Assembly (NCBI RefSeq): GCF_029407905.1 | Contig: NC_073625.1 | Span: 175,418,240-175,482,239, forward strand | Source: Bubalus kerabau | Lineage: Eukaryota > Chordata > Mammalia > Artiodactyla > Bovidae | Direction: 5' to 3' | DNA: 64,000 bases | Part shown: positions 46,311 through 56,728 of the stretch, in pieces | Numbering within the stretch: position 1 is the first letter of the stretch | How the letters are laid out: every line of letters begins with the position of its first letter | Made by a program: the position numbers and the translations under genes | Notes under the pieces: model-generated | The model's input: the letters and a program-made list of their open reading frames with translations, nothing else | What the model was told of the DNA's origin: nothing | The model's database searches: none

Positions 46311-46794
46311 TTTCTTCTCTTTTTTATCTCTTTCCCTCCCTCCCTGCTTTCCAATGAATCCTGGAATAGGGTACAGACCCTGAGCAAGCAAGATCCAAAC
46401 CATTAATAACCAAAGCCACTTTAATTAAGTTTCAATTAAAAGTTCTACATTCTACAGCCAGGGTTTGCCAGTTCTTATATATTCAATGCAGAAAGCTTTC
46501 TTTGGCCTCAAAATATCTTCTAGGAAAAACCATTGAATACCCCCAGAAGCCTCTTAAAATCACACCCTCAAAGCAGACCCTTCTGCTACCCCACCCTGGG
46601 ACCCCAGTCTCAGTTAATGGCACTTCCATCTACCTAGACAACCAGAAAGAGGGGGAAAAAACCTTGACTTCACCCATCCTTCCCATATACATTCAGCTAG
46701 TCCCCAAATCTTGCCATGTTTTAGATATGACACACATGTCCACCCATAGTCCCCAGGGAGAGTCCCTTCAGCTCTAACACAGATGACCACAGTT
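46311..46794. other. Unique sequence
   Basis: The 91-codon ORF at 46502-46777 is unrecognised. Confidence 0.4.
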
Positions 46795-47155
46795 GCTTTC
46801 TGGCTCTTCTCCCTGTCTCTGAACTTGTTCTCTCTACACGACCACTAGAATGACCTTCCCAATTCCCATATGAGCTCCTGCTGACCATCCCCACCACCTA
46901 CAGAATACAGTCCAAGCTCTCAATGGCTATGCAGTCAATATCCTCCTTGGTCTGGCCTGTGCTTCTCCACACAGGTGAATTATACCTTTTGTCCCTAAAA
47001 CGAACAACTTCTAGTTCCTTAACTAGTCCATGCCGATCTCAGCCCCACGGCTTTCCCTATGCTAGTCCTCTAACCTGGAATGCCCGTCATGGCAGCCTAC
47101 CCCAAAGAGTCCCACTCCCTGACAGTTATGCCCTCATGTAACCTCCTCCCATATT
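46795..47155 (+). mobile_element. L2 LINE fragment
   Basis: 'cagaatacagtccaagctct', 'ccttggtctggcctgtgctt', 'cctctaacctggaatgcccg', in the order of the L2 ORF2 3' region. Confidence 0.7.
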
Positions 47156-47159
47156 GAAC

Positions 47160-47545
47160 AATGCTGATTGTATAACCAACAGGATATAACAGAAATGACA
47201 GTAGGGAGATTTTGAAGCTAGGTCATAAGAGACATTGCAGATTCTGACTCACTCTCATATCACTCATGCTCAATGAAGCCACATTATGAGGACTCTCAAG
47301 CCACAGAAATCTCCTGCTAACAGCCATGTGAAGGACCCATCTTGGAAGTAGATCCTCCAGCCTCAGACAAAGCCTTCCTGAAGACTGCAACCTCTGAGAA
47401 TCCACAAGCCAGAACAATCCAGCTAAGCTGCTCTTAAATTCCTGACCCACAAAACTGTGTAAGATCACGAATGTTCATTGTTGTTTCACTCCACTAAGTT
47501 TTGGGGTAATATGTTGCATAACCAGAGATATCTAAGTATATCCTT
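47160..47545 (+). mobile_element. Old LTR (MaLR/ERVL-like)
   Basis: Ends 'gttgtttcactccactaagt' then 'tttggggtaatatgttgcat', a terminal pattern of old mammalian LTRs. Middle: 'tggaagtagatcctccagcc'. Subfamily not assigned. Confidence 0.5.
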
Positions 47546-47554
47546 TCTACTCTT

Positions 47555-47815
47555 CTCTCCCTTCCTGATTCTTACACATCCTTCAAGACACTGGTCAACC
47601 ATGAGCTCCTGCAGGAAGCTATTCCTGGCTGTCCTTTATTGAGTAGGCATCCTCACTTGTCCTTGGAGCACACCGCCAAAATGCAGTTTTCTCTTTTCTT
47701 CCCCACCAGACTTTGGATGTTTCAGAGCAGTATCTAGACCTTGCCTTTACTCCCCTTCAATTTTCAACATGCCGTGAGTCATTCATTTACTTTGATGAAT
47801 GAATGAGTGGAGGAT
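47555..47815 (+). mobile_element. L2 LINE 3' fragment
   Basis: 'acatccttcaagacactggt', 'ctcctgcaggaagctattcc', then 'gatgaatgaatgagtgg' at the end. Confidence 0.7.
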
Positions 47816-48494
47816 GTCAGATTAATAAAGGAGCCAGGAGTGGAATGAAAGTTTGTTATTCCATGCCCTGTAGTCTTTCTTCTACCATCAGTGATTCTCT
47901 TCTTTTTCAGCAATGAGGTGCTTTTGGAAAATTCTTCTTCTATCATTGTATGGATTGCATTTGACCACCATCATTCAGACTCTGTTTGACCCAATGAGAA
48001 TCTCCTCCTTAGCACAGCCTCACCTGTGGTCCAGCCCTTTCCTGGGACGGTTGCTAAATTCTTCCTTCTCTCTTCCTCTCATCTCTTTTCTTCACCATCT
48101 ATGGATGGGCCAGTGTGGGAAGACATTTTTTACGGAAACACTCCACCCCTCTGCTTGACTCTGAAATGACCCTTAGCTCACCTTGTTCTGGCTCTGTGGT
48201 TTAAAGATGCAGATGAGGAGATGGCCAGATGTAGTACAGAGCCCATCATCAGGTGTGGAGCCCAAGTGTCCCACACAGGCATCCAGAAACAGCAGAGCCC
48301 AATGTGGGCTGCTCTTTGGATCCTGGGGCCCCATCAGATCCTTGGATACTATCAGACTCTTCCCTGGCTGGTAGAGGCAGCCTACGCAGCATCAGTTAAG
48401 AAGACTTGTTAATTATAATGCTCACATGCAGGTTGTTCAAAATTGGTGTTCATACATCTGGAGGATGAATCTGAAAGTAAATCACTTTTGTTTG
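47816..48494. other. Unique sequence
   Basis: Includes an 81-codon ORF (47913-48158) whose first 22 residues resemble a signal peptide by composition only. Confidence 0.35.
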
Positions 48495-48835
48495 CTCCTT
48501 CCAGTGGCTTCCTTTCTGCACCCCCATGGTTTGGGTCTTCACAGTAGCATCCTTGCTGACCTTGGCCATTCCTCTCACACCCCACCCCTTCCCCACCATG
48601 AAGAGAAGTGTTGTTTCTAACCCTCTAATGGTTTAGGATTGAAGCCCAAATTCTTGATCATGAGGATAGAGTCACTATAGTCTGGCTGGACTGATTGCTT
48701 CACCCACATCTCCTATTACCCATTTCTAATCATCCCTTAGCACTTACCTCTGCCCAATGCCCTGAGAAGGCTCAAAGCCTCTCCAATCTCCTTCCTTCCT
48801 TGAGCTTCAGAGCCTATGCTTCTCTGTGTTCTGCT
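48495..48835 (+). mobile_element. L2 LINE fragment
   Basis: 'ggattgaagcccaaattctt', 'gtcactatagtctggctgga', 'ccttgagcttcagagcctat'. Confidence 0.6.
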
Positions 48836-49530
48836 TTTGTCTATTACTTTTGTAACAAATTACCACCAAGACGCTTGCTTCTTGGGAGGAAAGCTATAAC
48901 AAACCTAACAGTGTATTAAAAAGTGGAGACATCACTTTGCCAACAAAGGTGCATATAATCAAAGCTATGGTTTTTCTGGTAGTCATATACAGATGTGAGA
49001 GTTGGACTAGTAAGAAAGCTGAGCACTAAAGAATTGATACTTTTGAATTGTGGTGCTGTAGAAGGCTCTTGAGAGTCCCTTGGACAGCAAGGAGATCAAA
49101 CAAATCAATCCTAAAAGAAATCAACCCTGAATACTCATTGGAAGGACTAATGCTGAAGCTCCAATACTTTGGCCACCTGATGCAAAGAACTGACTCATTG
49201 GAAAAGACCCTGATGCTGGAAAAGATTGAAGGAAGAAAGATAAGGGGAAGACAGAGGACCAACTCAATGAACATGAGTTTGAGCAAGTTCTGGGAGTTGG
49301 TGATGGACAGGGAGGCCTGGCATGCTGCAGTCCATGGGGTTGCAAAGATTCAGACACGACTGAACTGAACTGAGTGACTGAACTAAACTGAACTGAATCT
49401 CCTTATATAAAGATCCTTAAGTTAATCACATCTGCAAAATTCCTTTGCAGATACTAACCAAAATATTTCCAGATTCCAGGCATTACATGTCCATATCAGC
49501 TATTCTTCTGACTGCCATACAGCCCCAGTT
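48836..49530 (-). mobile_element. MLT1 LTR, antisense, split by BovB
   Basis: Left piece 'ttttgtaacaaattaccacc' (48849-48869); right piece 'aaagatccttaagttaatca' then 'catctgcaaaattcctttgc'. The BovB 3' end at 48870-49394 sits between them. Confidence 0.6.
48870..49394 (+). mobile_element. BovB 3' end
   Basis: Covers the last ~525 bp, from 'gcttcttgggaggaaagct' through 'caaaggtgcatataatcaaa' to 'aactgaactgaatc'. Diverged, no open frame. Confidence 0.93.
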
Positions 49531-50459
49531 CAAATTCTTCTATTCTCAGAAGATATTCATCCCAATTATTTTGGTGCAGAAAAATTACTTATTGTAATTC
49601 AAGGTCACTTTTCTTCTAGAGCCCTGAATTTCAGACATCTCATGGCTATGCTCAAGCTCTAACCTCTTAGAGACAGCTATTCCTTCTACTCAGACAACTT
49701 GAAAGACTTATGCAATCCATCAACAACTGAGCACGCATTTTCCATTGGTAACTTTACTCAACATTTACTGAGTTCTCTGAGCTGGACCCTGTGACAACCC
49801 TGGGATATAGAGATTAACAAGAAAGAAGGACCCTGCTCTTGCGTGCCTTATGGTCTTATTTTCCCTGTGTCTTATTCAAAGCTTTTTCCTGAGACCAGTC
49901 CCTGCCTCGTGTATGGCACATGCTTGGCAAAAAGTCTGTTGAGCTGAGTGATCTGAGATGTCACTCAGCATCATCATCCTCCCATAATTTCTCTCTGCCA
50001 CTCTCTTCCTCTCTCATCATCATTCATGGTTCATGGTGAGAAGTGCCTCTCACTAGACTGGAGCCCCTGCTGAAGGCAGGAAACCTGGGGTGTGTGTGTG
50101 GTGTGTTCGCTCTACTCAGAGCCAGGTTTCTGATGGCTAGAGATCCCTCTCCCATGTGATGCTCCACAGCAAAACACCTGGCCATTGTGTTATGTGGTTC
50201 AGACCCATAAATACTTGTGGCATAGAGCAAGGGCCTGCCTGTTCCAGCAGACACAGAGGGACTCTGTTTGCACTAAAGGAATGTGCTTCTGCAGCTAAAG
50301 TCACATGAAATATTTATGCCTGAGAAACTTGCATTTTCTCCCACAGAGAAAGAAGTCAGGAGAAAACTCTAGAATGGCTGTATCCTAAATGACAACAAAA
50401 GTGGTACGAACAATGTCCACAGCCATACTTTGTCAACGAAGGGGCTCAGAGAACTGTTC
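49531..50459. other. Mostly unique; old repeat trace at 49.73-49.86 kb
   Basis: 'caacatttactgagttctct', 'ggatatagagattaacaaga' and 'ccctgctcttgcg' form another copy of the unassigned old repeat. A GT-rich run lies at 50086-50106. No gene seen. Confidence 0.4.
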
Positions 50460-50575
50460 GCTTGTTCAACAGGTGAATGAGGGCCTCCTGCATACCAGGC
50501 ACTGTTGCAGATACTGGGGGATTGGTGGTGAACAAGGTAGTCAAAATCTCTGCACTTCAAGAGTTTGCTTTCTGG
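50460..50575. mobile_element. Ancient interspersed repeat trace
   Basis: 'ataccaggcactgttgcaga', 'tactgggggattggtggtga', 'acttcaagagtttgctttct'. Family unassigned. Confidence 0.4.
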
Positions 50576-50584
50576 TAATAACTG

Positions 50585-50790
50585 ATATTTATTGGATGTA
50601 AACTATCTGCCAGGCACTGTTCTACGTGTTTTACCTGTGTTAATTCCTCCTGGTGACCTAGGGGCTCTTATTGTTAGTCCTGCTAACAAAGAAGGAAACA
50701 GAACACAGAACAGTCGATTAACCTGCCTAAGATCATAAAGCATCAGAGTGGACAAGCTGGGACTTGGTCCCAGGCAACCCTGTGCTATGA
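50585..50790 (-). mobile_element. MIR SINE, antisense
   Basis: 'tgccaggcactgttctacgt', 'taattcctcctggtgaccta', 'gctgggacttggtcccaggc'. Confidence 0.85.
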
Positions 50791-51104
50791 ATCCTACACT
50801 TAAATACTTCCTGGTTCTTTCTTCTCATGTTAGAGGTGGAGAATTTAGAAAAAAGTTTTATCCTCCAAAGAGTGCAGAGAGAGAGAAGGATTCTTTGGCC
50901 TCTGGGATTTTGGACAAAAGGAGCTGAAAATAAGTAAGAAGAAGAGAAGGTATTAGGCTCCTTATGGGTCTCCATGAAGCCTGACATGCCATCATTAAAG
51001 TTTATGTTACTCTGGACAAAACATCATCATGGTCTACATTAAGTAGCTTTAGTATGAATGGACTATTTAATGTCCTCTGAGCTTTCAGAGGCCAAGAAGG
51101 CAGC
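50791..51104. other. Unique sequence
   Basis: No gene or repeat family recognised. Confidence 0.4.
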
Positions 51105-51255
51105 TCTTTGTGTAATACATCTTATTTAATATTTATATCAACCTTTAAGGTCAATATAACACAATTCACCAAAGGAGAAAATCAGGTTAGGCTATTGGAT
51201 GAGTGAGGTTTCAAACTGAAGCCTGTGGAAAGCCCTGTCTAATGCACTTTCCAAG
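51105..51255 (-). mobile_element. MIR fragment, antisense
   Basis: 'cttatttaatatttatatca', 'tgaggtttcaaactgaagcc', 'tctaatgcactttcc'. Confidence 0.5.
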
Positions 51256-51296
51256 ACCTACCCCTCCCTTTTTTGGTCTCCACTATTAATATTTGG

Positions 51297-51854
51297 ACTG
51301 CAGCCATAAAATTAAAAGATGCTTGCTCTTTGGAAGAAAAGCTATGACAAACCCAGACAGCATATTAAAAAGCAGAGACAGCCTTTTGCCAACAAAGACC
51401 CATATAATCAAAGTTATGGTTTTTCCAGTAGTCATGTATGGATGTGAGAGTTGGACCATAAGGAAAGCTAAGCACTGAAGAATTGATGTTTTCAAACTGT
51501 GGTGTTGGAGAAGACTCTTGGAGTCCCTTGGATAGCAAGGAGATCAAATCAGTCAATGCTAAAGGAAATCAACCCTGAATATTCACTGGAAGAACTGATG
51601 CTGAAGCTGAGGCTCCAATACTCTGGCTAACTGATGCAAAGAGCTGACTCATTAGAAAAGACCCTGAGGCTAGGGAAGATTGAAGATAGGAGGAGAAGGG
51701 GATGACAGAGGATGAGCTGGTTGGATAGCATCACTGGCTCAATGAACATGCGTTTGAGCAAACTCTGGGAAATCGTGAAGGACTGGGAAGCCTGGCGTGT
51801 TGCAGTCCATGAGGTTGCAAAAAGTTGGAAACAATCTAGCAACTGAACAACAAC
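51297..51854 (+). mobile_element. BovB 3' end
   Basis: Last ~560 bp, from 'gcagccataaaattaaaaga' to 'caactgaacaacaac'. Frame broken. Confidence 0.94.
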
Positions 51855-51869
51855 GATCGATATTATTTC

Positions 51870-52130
51870 AAACATTCGATTCTTTTACCCCAGAAAATCT
51901 ACTTCTAAAATTCTGTTCTTAGAAAACAGTCAGATAAGAATAAGAATGTTTATTGCAGTCTTGTTTACAATAGCAAATTTTAAAAGTGAGGAGAGGAAAT
52001 AACACAAATATCAAATAAAAAAACTAAATAAATAGTGGGACTTGTTTAAAAAGATCTATGCAATACTTTCATTAAGGATATATTTAAACATGGATAATTA
52101 TTCCAGAGATATTAGGCAAATATAATCAAG
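51870..52130 (+). mobile_element. Old L1 fragment
   Basis: ORF2 C-terminal/3' UTR order: 'cagaaaatctacttctaaaa', 'tgtttattgcagtcttgttt', 'acaatagcaaattttaaaag'. Confidence 0.6.
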
Positions 52131-53435
52131 TTTTGAAATAAGTATGGAGGCTTTTATGCATATGTCTATATGAGGTGGAACCATTGAAACTGCCATTTTG
52201 TAAACCAAAAATGATTGACTATCAACAATTTCACACAGTTCAACCTAAAAGGAAAAAAAAAAAAAATCTGATGGATATTCACCAAAATGCTCATTGTGGG
52301 TCTCCTTTTGGTGCTTTCAAATGGGTTTTTCATTGTTTGTGCTCTTTCATAGTTACATTTCATCCACAATGTGCATGCATTGCTCTTGATCACAAAACTA
52401 TATTAAAATAAATGCAAATAATCAGAGACATTAAAAGACTATTCAACACATTTTGAAGGAGTATGCTAGGTCTCTCAGATGTTATGATCTAAGAATAGAT
52501 TTTTTTTTTTAATGATCCAGTTCCAGTGGTTAAATTGAGAACTCATGAAAAGAAAGTTGAACAAGTGGTGAAATTGATTTGTCAGATGACTTTTTTTCCC
52601 CTATTGACAACATTTGAGCTCTGGGTTATCAATCAAATTATGTGCAAGCTTTAAGGTAGTGAAATCACTGGACCATCTTAAAACTTCATGAGATGGATCT
52701 GGCATTAGATTAAAAGCTAAACCCTTGCCTGTGAAGAATACATAACTGGCTGACCTAACTGCGAACCAGTTAATCTGGTACACCATAAGGATCTACAAGT
52801 TCAAGGTTGGGAGGATGAGTCAGTGCATGTCCTCAGCAGAAATGATTACAATACCTGGAAGTTAGAGTTTTGTTTATATTTTCCTTGGAAAAGTCAGATA
52901 TTTTTTAGCTTAAGTGAGGCTTCAAATTTTGAGCCATGGGAAAACACAGGCAGAACCAGAATCGTTGCTAGGAAAGGCAAGACAGTATACATTATACAAT
53001 ATACAGTGAACTGTAGTAATAATGATTCTAATACAATGGAGGCAAATGATTCCCCTTGACAAGGGTTTCCCAAGGAAACCCCAATAAACAGTTTTGCTTA
53101 TTATATGAACTTCAATATTACAAATATATGGTCTTTAGCCAGGACACTGAAGCAACTGTTCTTTTTTGAGTCTTCATCTCCAAGCTCCATTCCGTGCTGG
53201 AGATTCCATGCTCCAAAGAAGTGAGACAGGTCCTCCAGAACTCTACTCTCCTGCTTGATTAGAATGACTAGCTTTGGCTGTTGATTTCCCTTACAGGTTT
53301 GGTGATTTTTTAAAAAACTATTTAGATTATTTCTACTTTTGTTAATGGTGAACTCCTCAAGGAAAGAAAACATTGTTGATACAATTCTATGCATGCTGCA
53401 TAATCACACACACTCATAGACAAAATAAGAATTCA
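52131..53435. other. AT-rich unique sequence, no gene seen
   Basis: T-run at 52499-52510. The region 52.1-52.4 kb may continue the L1 fragment. No gene recognised. Confidence 0.4.
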
Positions 53436-53709
53436 AGGACTTCCCTGGTGGTCCAGTGGTTAAGAATCTACCTGCCAATATGAAGGACGCGGGTTTGATA
53501 CTTGGTCCAGGAATATCCCACATGCCAGGAGGCAACAAAATCCATACACCACAACTATTGAACCCTCTCTAGAGCCCCTGCCCTACAACAAGAGAAGCCA
53601 CCATAGTGACAAGCCTGTGCACTGAAACTAGAGGCAGCCCTTGATTACTGCAACTAGAGAAAGACCACACAGCAACTAAGACCCAGAGAAGCCAAAAATA
53701 AATAAATAC
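53436..53709 (+). mobile_element. CHR-type SINE, long form
   Basis: 'aggacttccctggtggtcca', 'gtggttaagaatctacctg', 'tttgatacttggtccagg', then 'gcaactaagacccagagaag' and an AAATA tail. Confidence 0.88.
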
Positions 53710-54117
53710 ATTTTTTAAATAGTCAAAGATAGAATTCAGAAAACATTAAGCTAATGTACTTCTCACCCTTCCTTCATAAACCATGTTTCTCAGCCTCCAG
53801 TCAGCCACTGTTGTGGAAGAAGGGGAGGGAACAGAAATGGCATATGGGAAACTCCCTTTAAATAGGAACTGGAAGCAGAAATCCCACCAAGAGAAAGGGA
53901 AAGTGAAACAAGTAGAAGATGTGAGATGCTTGTTCTGAAATCCCTCTCCAGATTGGGGAGGACTATACACAGGCTAAGGGGAAACAAAGGTAGAGGGGCC
54001 TTTGTCCTGCTCCCTGTTCAGGTCTCAGGAGGTCTCACAGCAAATCTGGGAAGCCCATGACAGATTCCAAGTAGCAGCTCAGAATCACCCATAAAGGGAG
54101 CCTGAATTAGCATTCCT
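53710..54117. other. Unique sequence left of BovB
   Basis: No gene seen. It may belong to the same disrupted LTR-like unit as the sequence to the right of the BovB, since the 12-bp BovB target lies at their junction. Confidence 0.35.
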
Positions 54118-54289
54118 AACCCTGCTCAGTGTAAAGAAATAGAGGAAAACAACAGAATGGGAAAGACTAGAGATCTCTTCAAGAAAATTACAGACACAAA
54201 GGGAACATTTCATGCAAAGATGGGCTCGATAAAGGACAGAAATGGTATGGACTTAACAGAAGCAGAAGTGGCAAGAATACACAGAAGAC

Positions 54290-55600
54290 ATGTACAAAAA
54301 AGATCTTCACGACCCAGATAATCATGATGGTGTGATCACTCACCTAGAGCCAGACATCCTAGAATGTGAAGTCAAGTGGGCCTTAGAAAGCATCACTATG
54401 AACAAAGCTAGTGGAGGTGATGGAATTCCAGTTGAGCTATTTCAAATCCTGAAAGATGATGCTGTGAAAGTGCTGCACTCAATATGCCAGAAAATTTGGA
54501 AAACTCGGCAGTGGCCACAGGACTGGAAAAGGTCAGTTTTCATTCCAATCCCAAAGAAACGCAATGCCAAAGAATGCTCAAACTACCGCACATTTGCACT
54601 CATCTCACATGCTAGTAAAGTAATGCTTAAAATTCTCCAAGCCAGGCTTCAACAATACGTGAACCATGAACTTCCAGATGTTCAAGCTGGTTTTAAAAAA
54701 GGCAGAGGAACCAGAGAACAAATTGCCAACATCTGCTGGATCATGGGAAAAGGAAGAGACTTCCAGAAAAACATCTATTTCTGCTTTATTGACTATGCAA
54801 AAGCCTTTGACTGTGTGGACCACAATAAACTGTGGAAAATTCTGAAAGAGATGGGAATCCCAGACCACCTGACCTGCTTCTTGAGAAACCTACATGCAGG
54901 TCAGGAAGCAACAGTTAGAAGTAGACATGGAACAACAGACTGGTTCCAAATAGGAAAAGGAGTACGTCAAGGCTGTAGGTTGTCACCCTGCCTATTTAAC
55001 TTCTATGCAGAGTACATCGCGAGAAATGCTGGGCTGGAAGAAGCACAAGCTGGAATCAAGATTACTGGGAGAAATATCAATAACCTCAGATATGCAGATG
55101 ACACCACCCTTATGGCAGAAAGTGAAGAGGAACTCAAAAGCCTCTTGATGAAGGTGAAAGAGGAGAGTGAAAAAGTTGGTTTAAAGCTCAACATTCAGAA
55201 AATGAAGATCATGGCATCTGGTCCCATCACTTCAGGGGAAATAGATGGGGAAACAGTGGAAACAGTGTCAGACTTTATTTTTTGGGGCTCCAAAATCACT
55301 GCAGATGATGATTGCAGCCATGAAATTAAAAGATGCTTACTCCTTGGAAGGAAAGTTATGACCAACCTAGATAGCATATTGAAAAGCAGAGACATTACTT
55401 TGCCAACAAAGGTCCATTTAGTCATGGCTATGGTTTTTCCAGTAGTCATGTATGGATGTGAGAGCTGGACTGTGAAGAAAGCTGAGTGCCGAAGAATTGA
55501 TATTTTTGAACTGTGGTGTTGGAGAAGACTCTTGAGAGTCCCTTGGACTGCAAAGAGATCCAACCAGTCCATCCTAAAGGAGATCAGTCCCAGATGTTGA
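54290..55600 (+). CDS. BovB reverse transcriptase, partial, one premature stop
   Basis: A 436-codon frame encodes the RTE-clade reverse transcriptase used for target-primed reverse transcription. Motif A is FIDYAKAFD at residues 166-174 with the catalytic Asp168. Motif B begins GVRQG at residues 224-228. Motif C is YADD at residues 268-271 (55091-55102). The endonuclease domain that should precede it is absent because of 5' truncation, so the ATG at 54290 is only the first Met in the open frame. Compared with my memory of the family, about 14 bases are missing near 54268, which shifts the frame upstream. The frame ends at TGA 55598-55600 and continues in the same phase to 55861, so a single nonsense codon separates the RT from the C-terminal segment. 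Not expected to be functional. Confidence 0.85.
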   Translation: MYKKDLHDPDNHDGVITHLEPDILECEVKWALESITMNKASGGDGIPVELFQILKDDAVKVLHSICQKIWKTRQWPQDWKRSVFIPIPKKRNAKECSNYRTFALISHASKVMLKILQARLQQYVNHELPDVQAGFKKGRGTREQIANICWIMGKGRDFQKNIYFCFIDYAKAFDCVDHNKLWKILKEMGIPDHLTCFLRNLHAGQEATVRSRHGTTDWFQIGKGVRQGCRLSPCLFNFYAEYIARNAGLEEAQAGIKITGRNINNLRYADDTTLMAESEEELKSLLMKVKEESEKVGLKLNIQKMKIMASGPITSGEIDGETVETVSDFIFWGSKITADDDCSHEIKRCLLLGRKVMTNLDSILKSRDITLPTKVHLVMAMVFPVVMYGCESWTVKKAECRRIDIFELWCWRRLLRVPWTAKRSNQSILKEISPRC

Positions 55601-55861
55601 TTGGCAGGACTGATGCTGAAGCTGAAACTCCAATACTTTGGCCATCTCATGCGCAGAGTTGACTCATCAGAAAAGACTCTGATGCTGGGAGGGATTGGGG
55701 GCAGGAGGAGAAGGGGACGACAGAGGATGAGATGGCTGGATGGCATCACCAATTCGATGGACATGAGTCTGAGTGAACTCCGGGAGTTGGTGATGGACAG
55801 GGAGGCCTGGTGTGCTGTGATTCATGGGGTCGCAAAGAGTCAGACACGACTGAGTGACTGA
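55601..55861 (+). CDS. BovB C-terminal segment after stop
   Basis: 86 codons in phase with the RT frame, basic (clusters of Arg around GGRRRRGRQRMRWL), ending at the usual BovB stop just before the tail. An arginine-rich end suits nucleic acid binding, which is inference. Broken from the RT by the TGA at 55598. Confidence 0.75.
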   Translation: MAGLMLKLKLQYFGHLMRRVDSSEKTLMLGGIGGRRRRGRQRMRWLDGITNSMDMSLSELRELVMDREAWCAVIHGVAKSQTRLSD

Positions 55862-55887
55862 ACTGAACTGAACTGAACCCTGCTCAG

Positions 55888-56335
55888 GGTCTGTGTGCAG
55901 AGAAGAGACCCAGCATTGCAATGGAGGGAGTCAGATTTTATTTTCTGGGCCGTTCAGGAATTGTTCGTTGCCTGTCAACTTTCCCAACTAGCCTTGGTTC
56001 TCAAGCCATGCCATCTTCCCTGTAGATCTACTCACTTCTCCTCAGGCTTAATCTTCTCCCAGAATACCAAAGGGACATCTATTATCACCCTAACTTTACT
56101 GGTTATATCTACCTCATTCTGGGGATGTCTTCCCAGATAGCCACTGTTGGAAGGAGCCAGAGGACCAATAGCTCAAAGTGACTCCCCTCTGTCACTATCC
56201 AGGGAGCCCCCTGGACAGAGATACAGCCTCACCTCCTGGGCAGTCTTTAATTCACCTCAGGTGGTCACAGGTAGTTGGCTCCTATAGCAATCACCCTGCA
56301 GCGAAGAAAGAACCATCCCATTCCTACACATGCAT
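55888..56335 (-). mobile_element. Possible solo LTR, antisense
   Basis: On the minus strand an AATAAA lies at 55942-55937 about 50 bases from the BovB duplication, followed by a C/T-rich stretch like an R-U5. The upstream end could start at 'tgtaggaatgggatgg' near 56328. No internal retroviral sequence is seen. It abuts the CAPNS1-like fragment. Family unassigned; it could equally be unique sequence with a chance hexamer. Confidence 0.3.
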
Positions 56336-56369
56336 GTCCTTTCAATTGAGCCAGAATCAAAACCAAGTG

Positions 56370-56690
56370 ACCACCATACTGGCACATGTGTCAATACCCA
56401 AACCATCGGTCTTCAAGATGCCGGATCATGACTCTGTCGAGAATGTTGATGAGTTCTGTGTCACTGACCTCCACATCATCTCCAGCCAGCTGCGCGAAGA
56501 GCCTCTGGAACTGCAGGACTACCTTACTCTCATTGGCCTCAATGTTGGAGGAATGGGTGTGAGGGGACGGGGCTCTAGGTTGTACTGTGCAGCCGGCTCA
56601 CTATTGGCCCCCGGCTCAGGATGCTCAAGGCGGTTCCACCTCTGCAGCCTCTGCAGCCAGCTTACCACTGCTGCTGCAGGAAGTGCTATG
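56370..56690 (-). pseudogene. CAPNS1P: CAPNS1 (calpain small subunit) pseudogene fragment
   Basis: CAPNS1 is the regulatory subunit of calpains 1 and 2, with a Gly-rich N-terminal domain and a penta-EF-hand domain. Minus-strand translation gives, in shifting frames, short blocks SEPAAQYN, a piece matching SNIEANES at the DNA level, RLFAQLAGDD-like DNA, and KTDGLGIDTCASMV. These are in the order of the mid part of CAPNS1, from the end of the Gly-rich region into EF-hand 1-2. Frameshifts and a stop break it. Similarity ends near 56370, so the 3' two thirds of the gene are missing. A half Bov-A2 is inserted at its 5' side. No introns lie within the matched part, which suggests a processed copy, but no polyA is retained. 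Identified from memory of the protein. Confidence 0.75.
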
Positions 56691-56728
56691 CTGCTGCTGC
56701 TGCTACTGCTGCTGCTGCTGCTGCTGCT
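56690..56728. repeat. (CTG)n trinucleotide repeat
   Basis: Thirteen units with a single CTA interruption, grown from the SINE tail. The longest of the AGC/CTG tails in the window. Confidence 0.9.

Larger units (their letters stand above)
54130..55875 (+). mobile_element. BovB (RTE) LINE, 5'-truncated, best preserved copy
   Basis: A 1.75-kb 3' portion of BovB with most of the reverse transcriptase and the C-terminus, ending in three 'aactg' units. A perfect 12-bp target-site duplication aaccctgctcag at 54118-54129 and 55876-55887 defines both ends. By established knowledge full BovB is about 3.2 kb and entered ruminants by horizontal transfer, with squamates as the closest source group. Confidence 0.97.

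Noticed and set aside
47913..48158. 81-codon ORF with signal-peptide-like start
   Set aside because: Hydrophobic first residues only; no cleavage-site context, homology or gene structure.
55195..55764. 189-codon minus-strand ORF
   Set aside because: Antisense shadow of the BovB reverse transcriptase.
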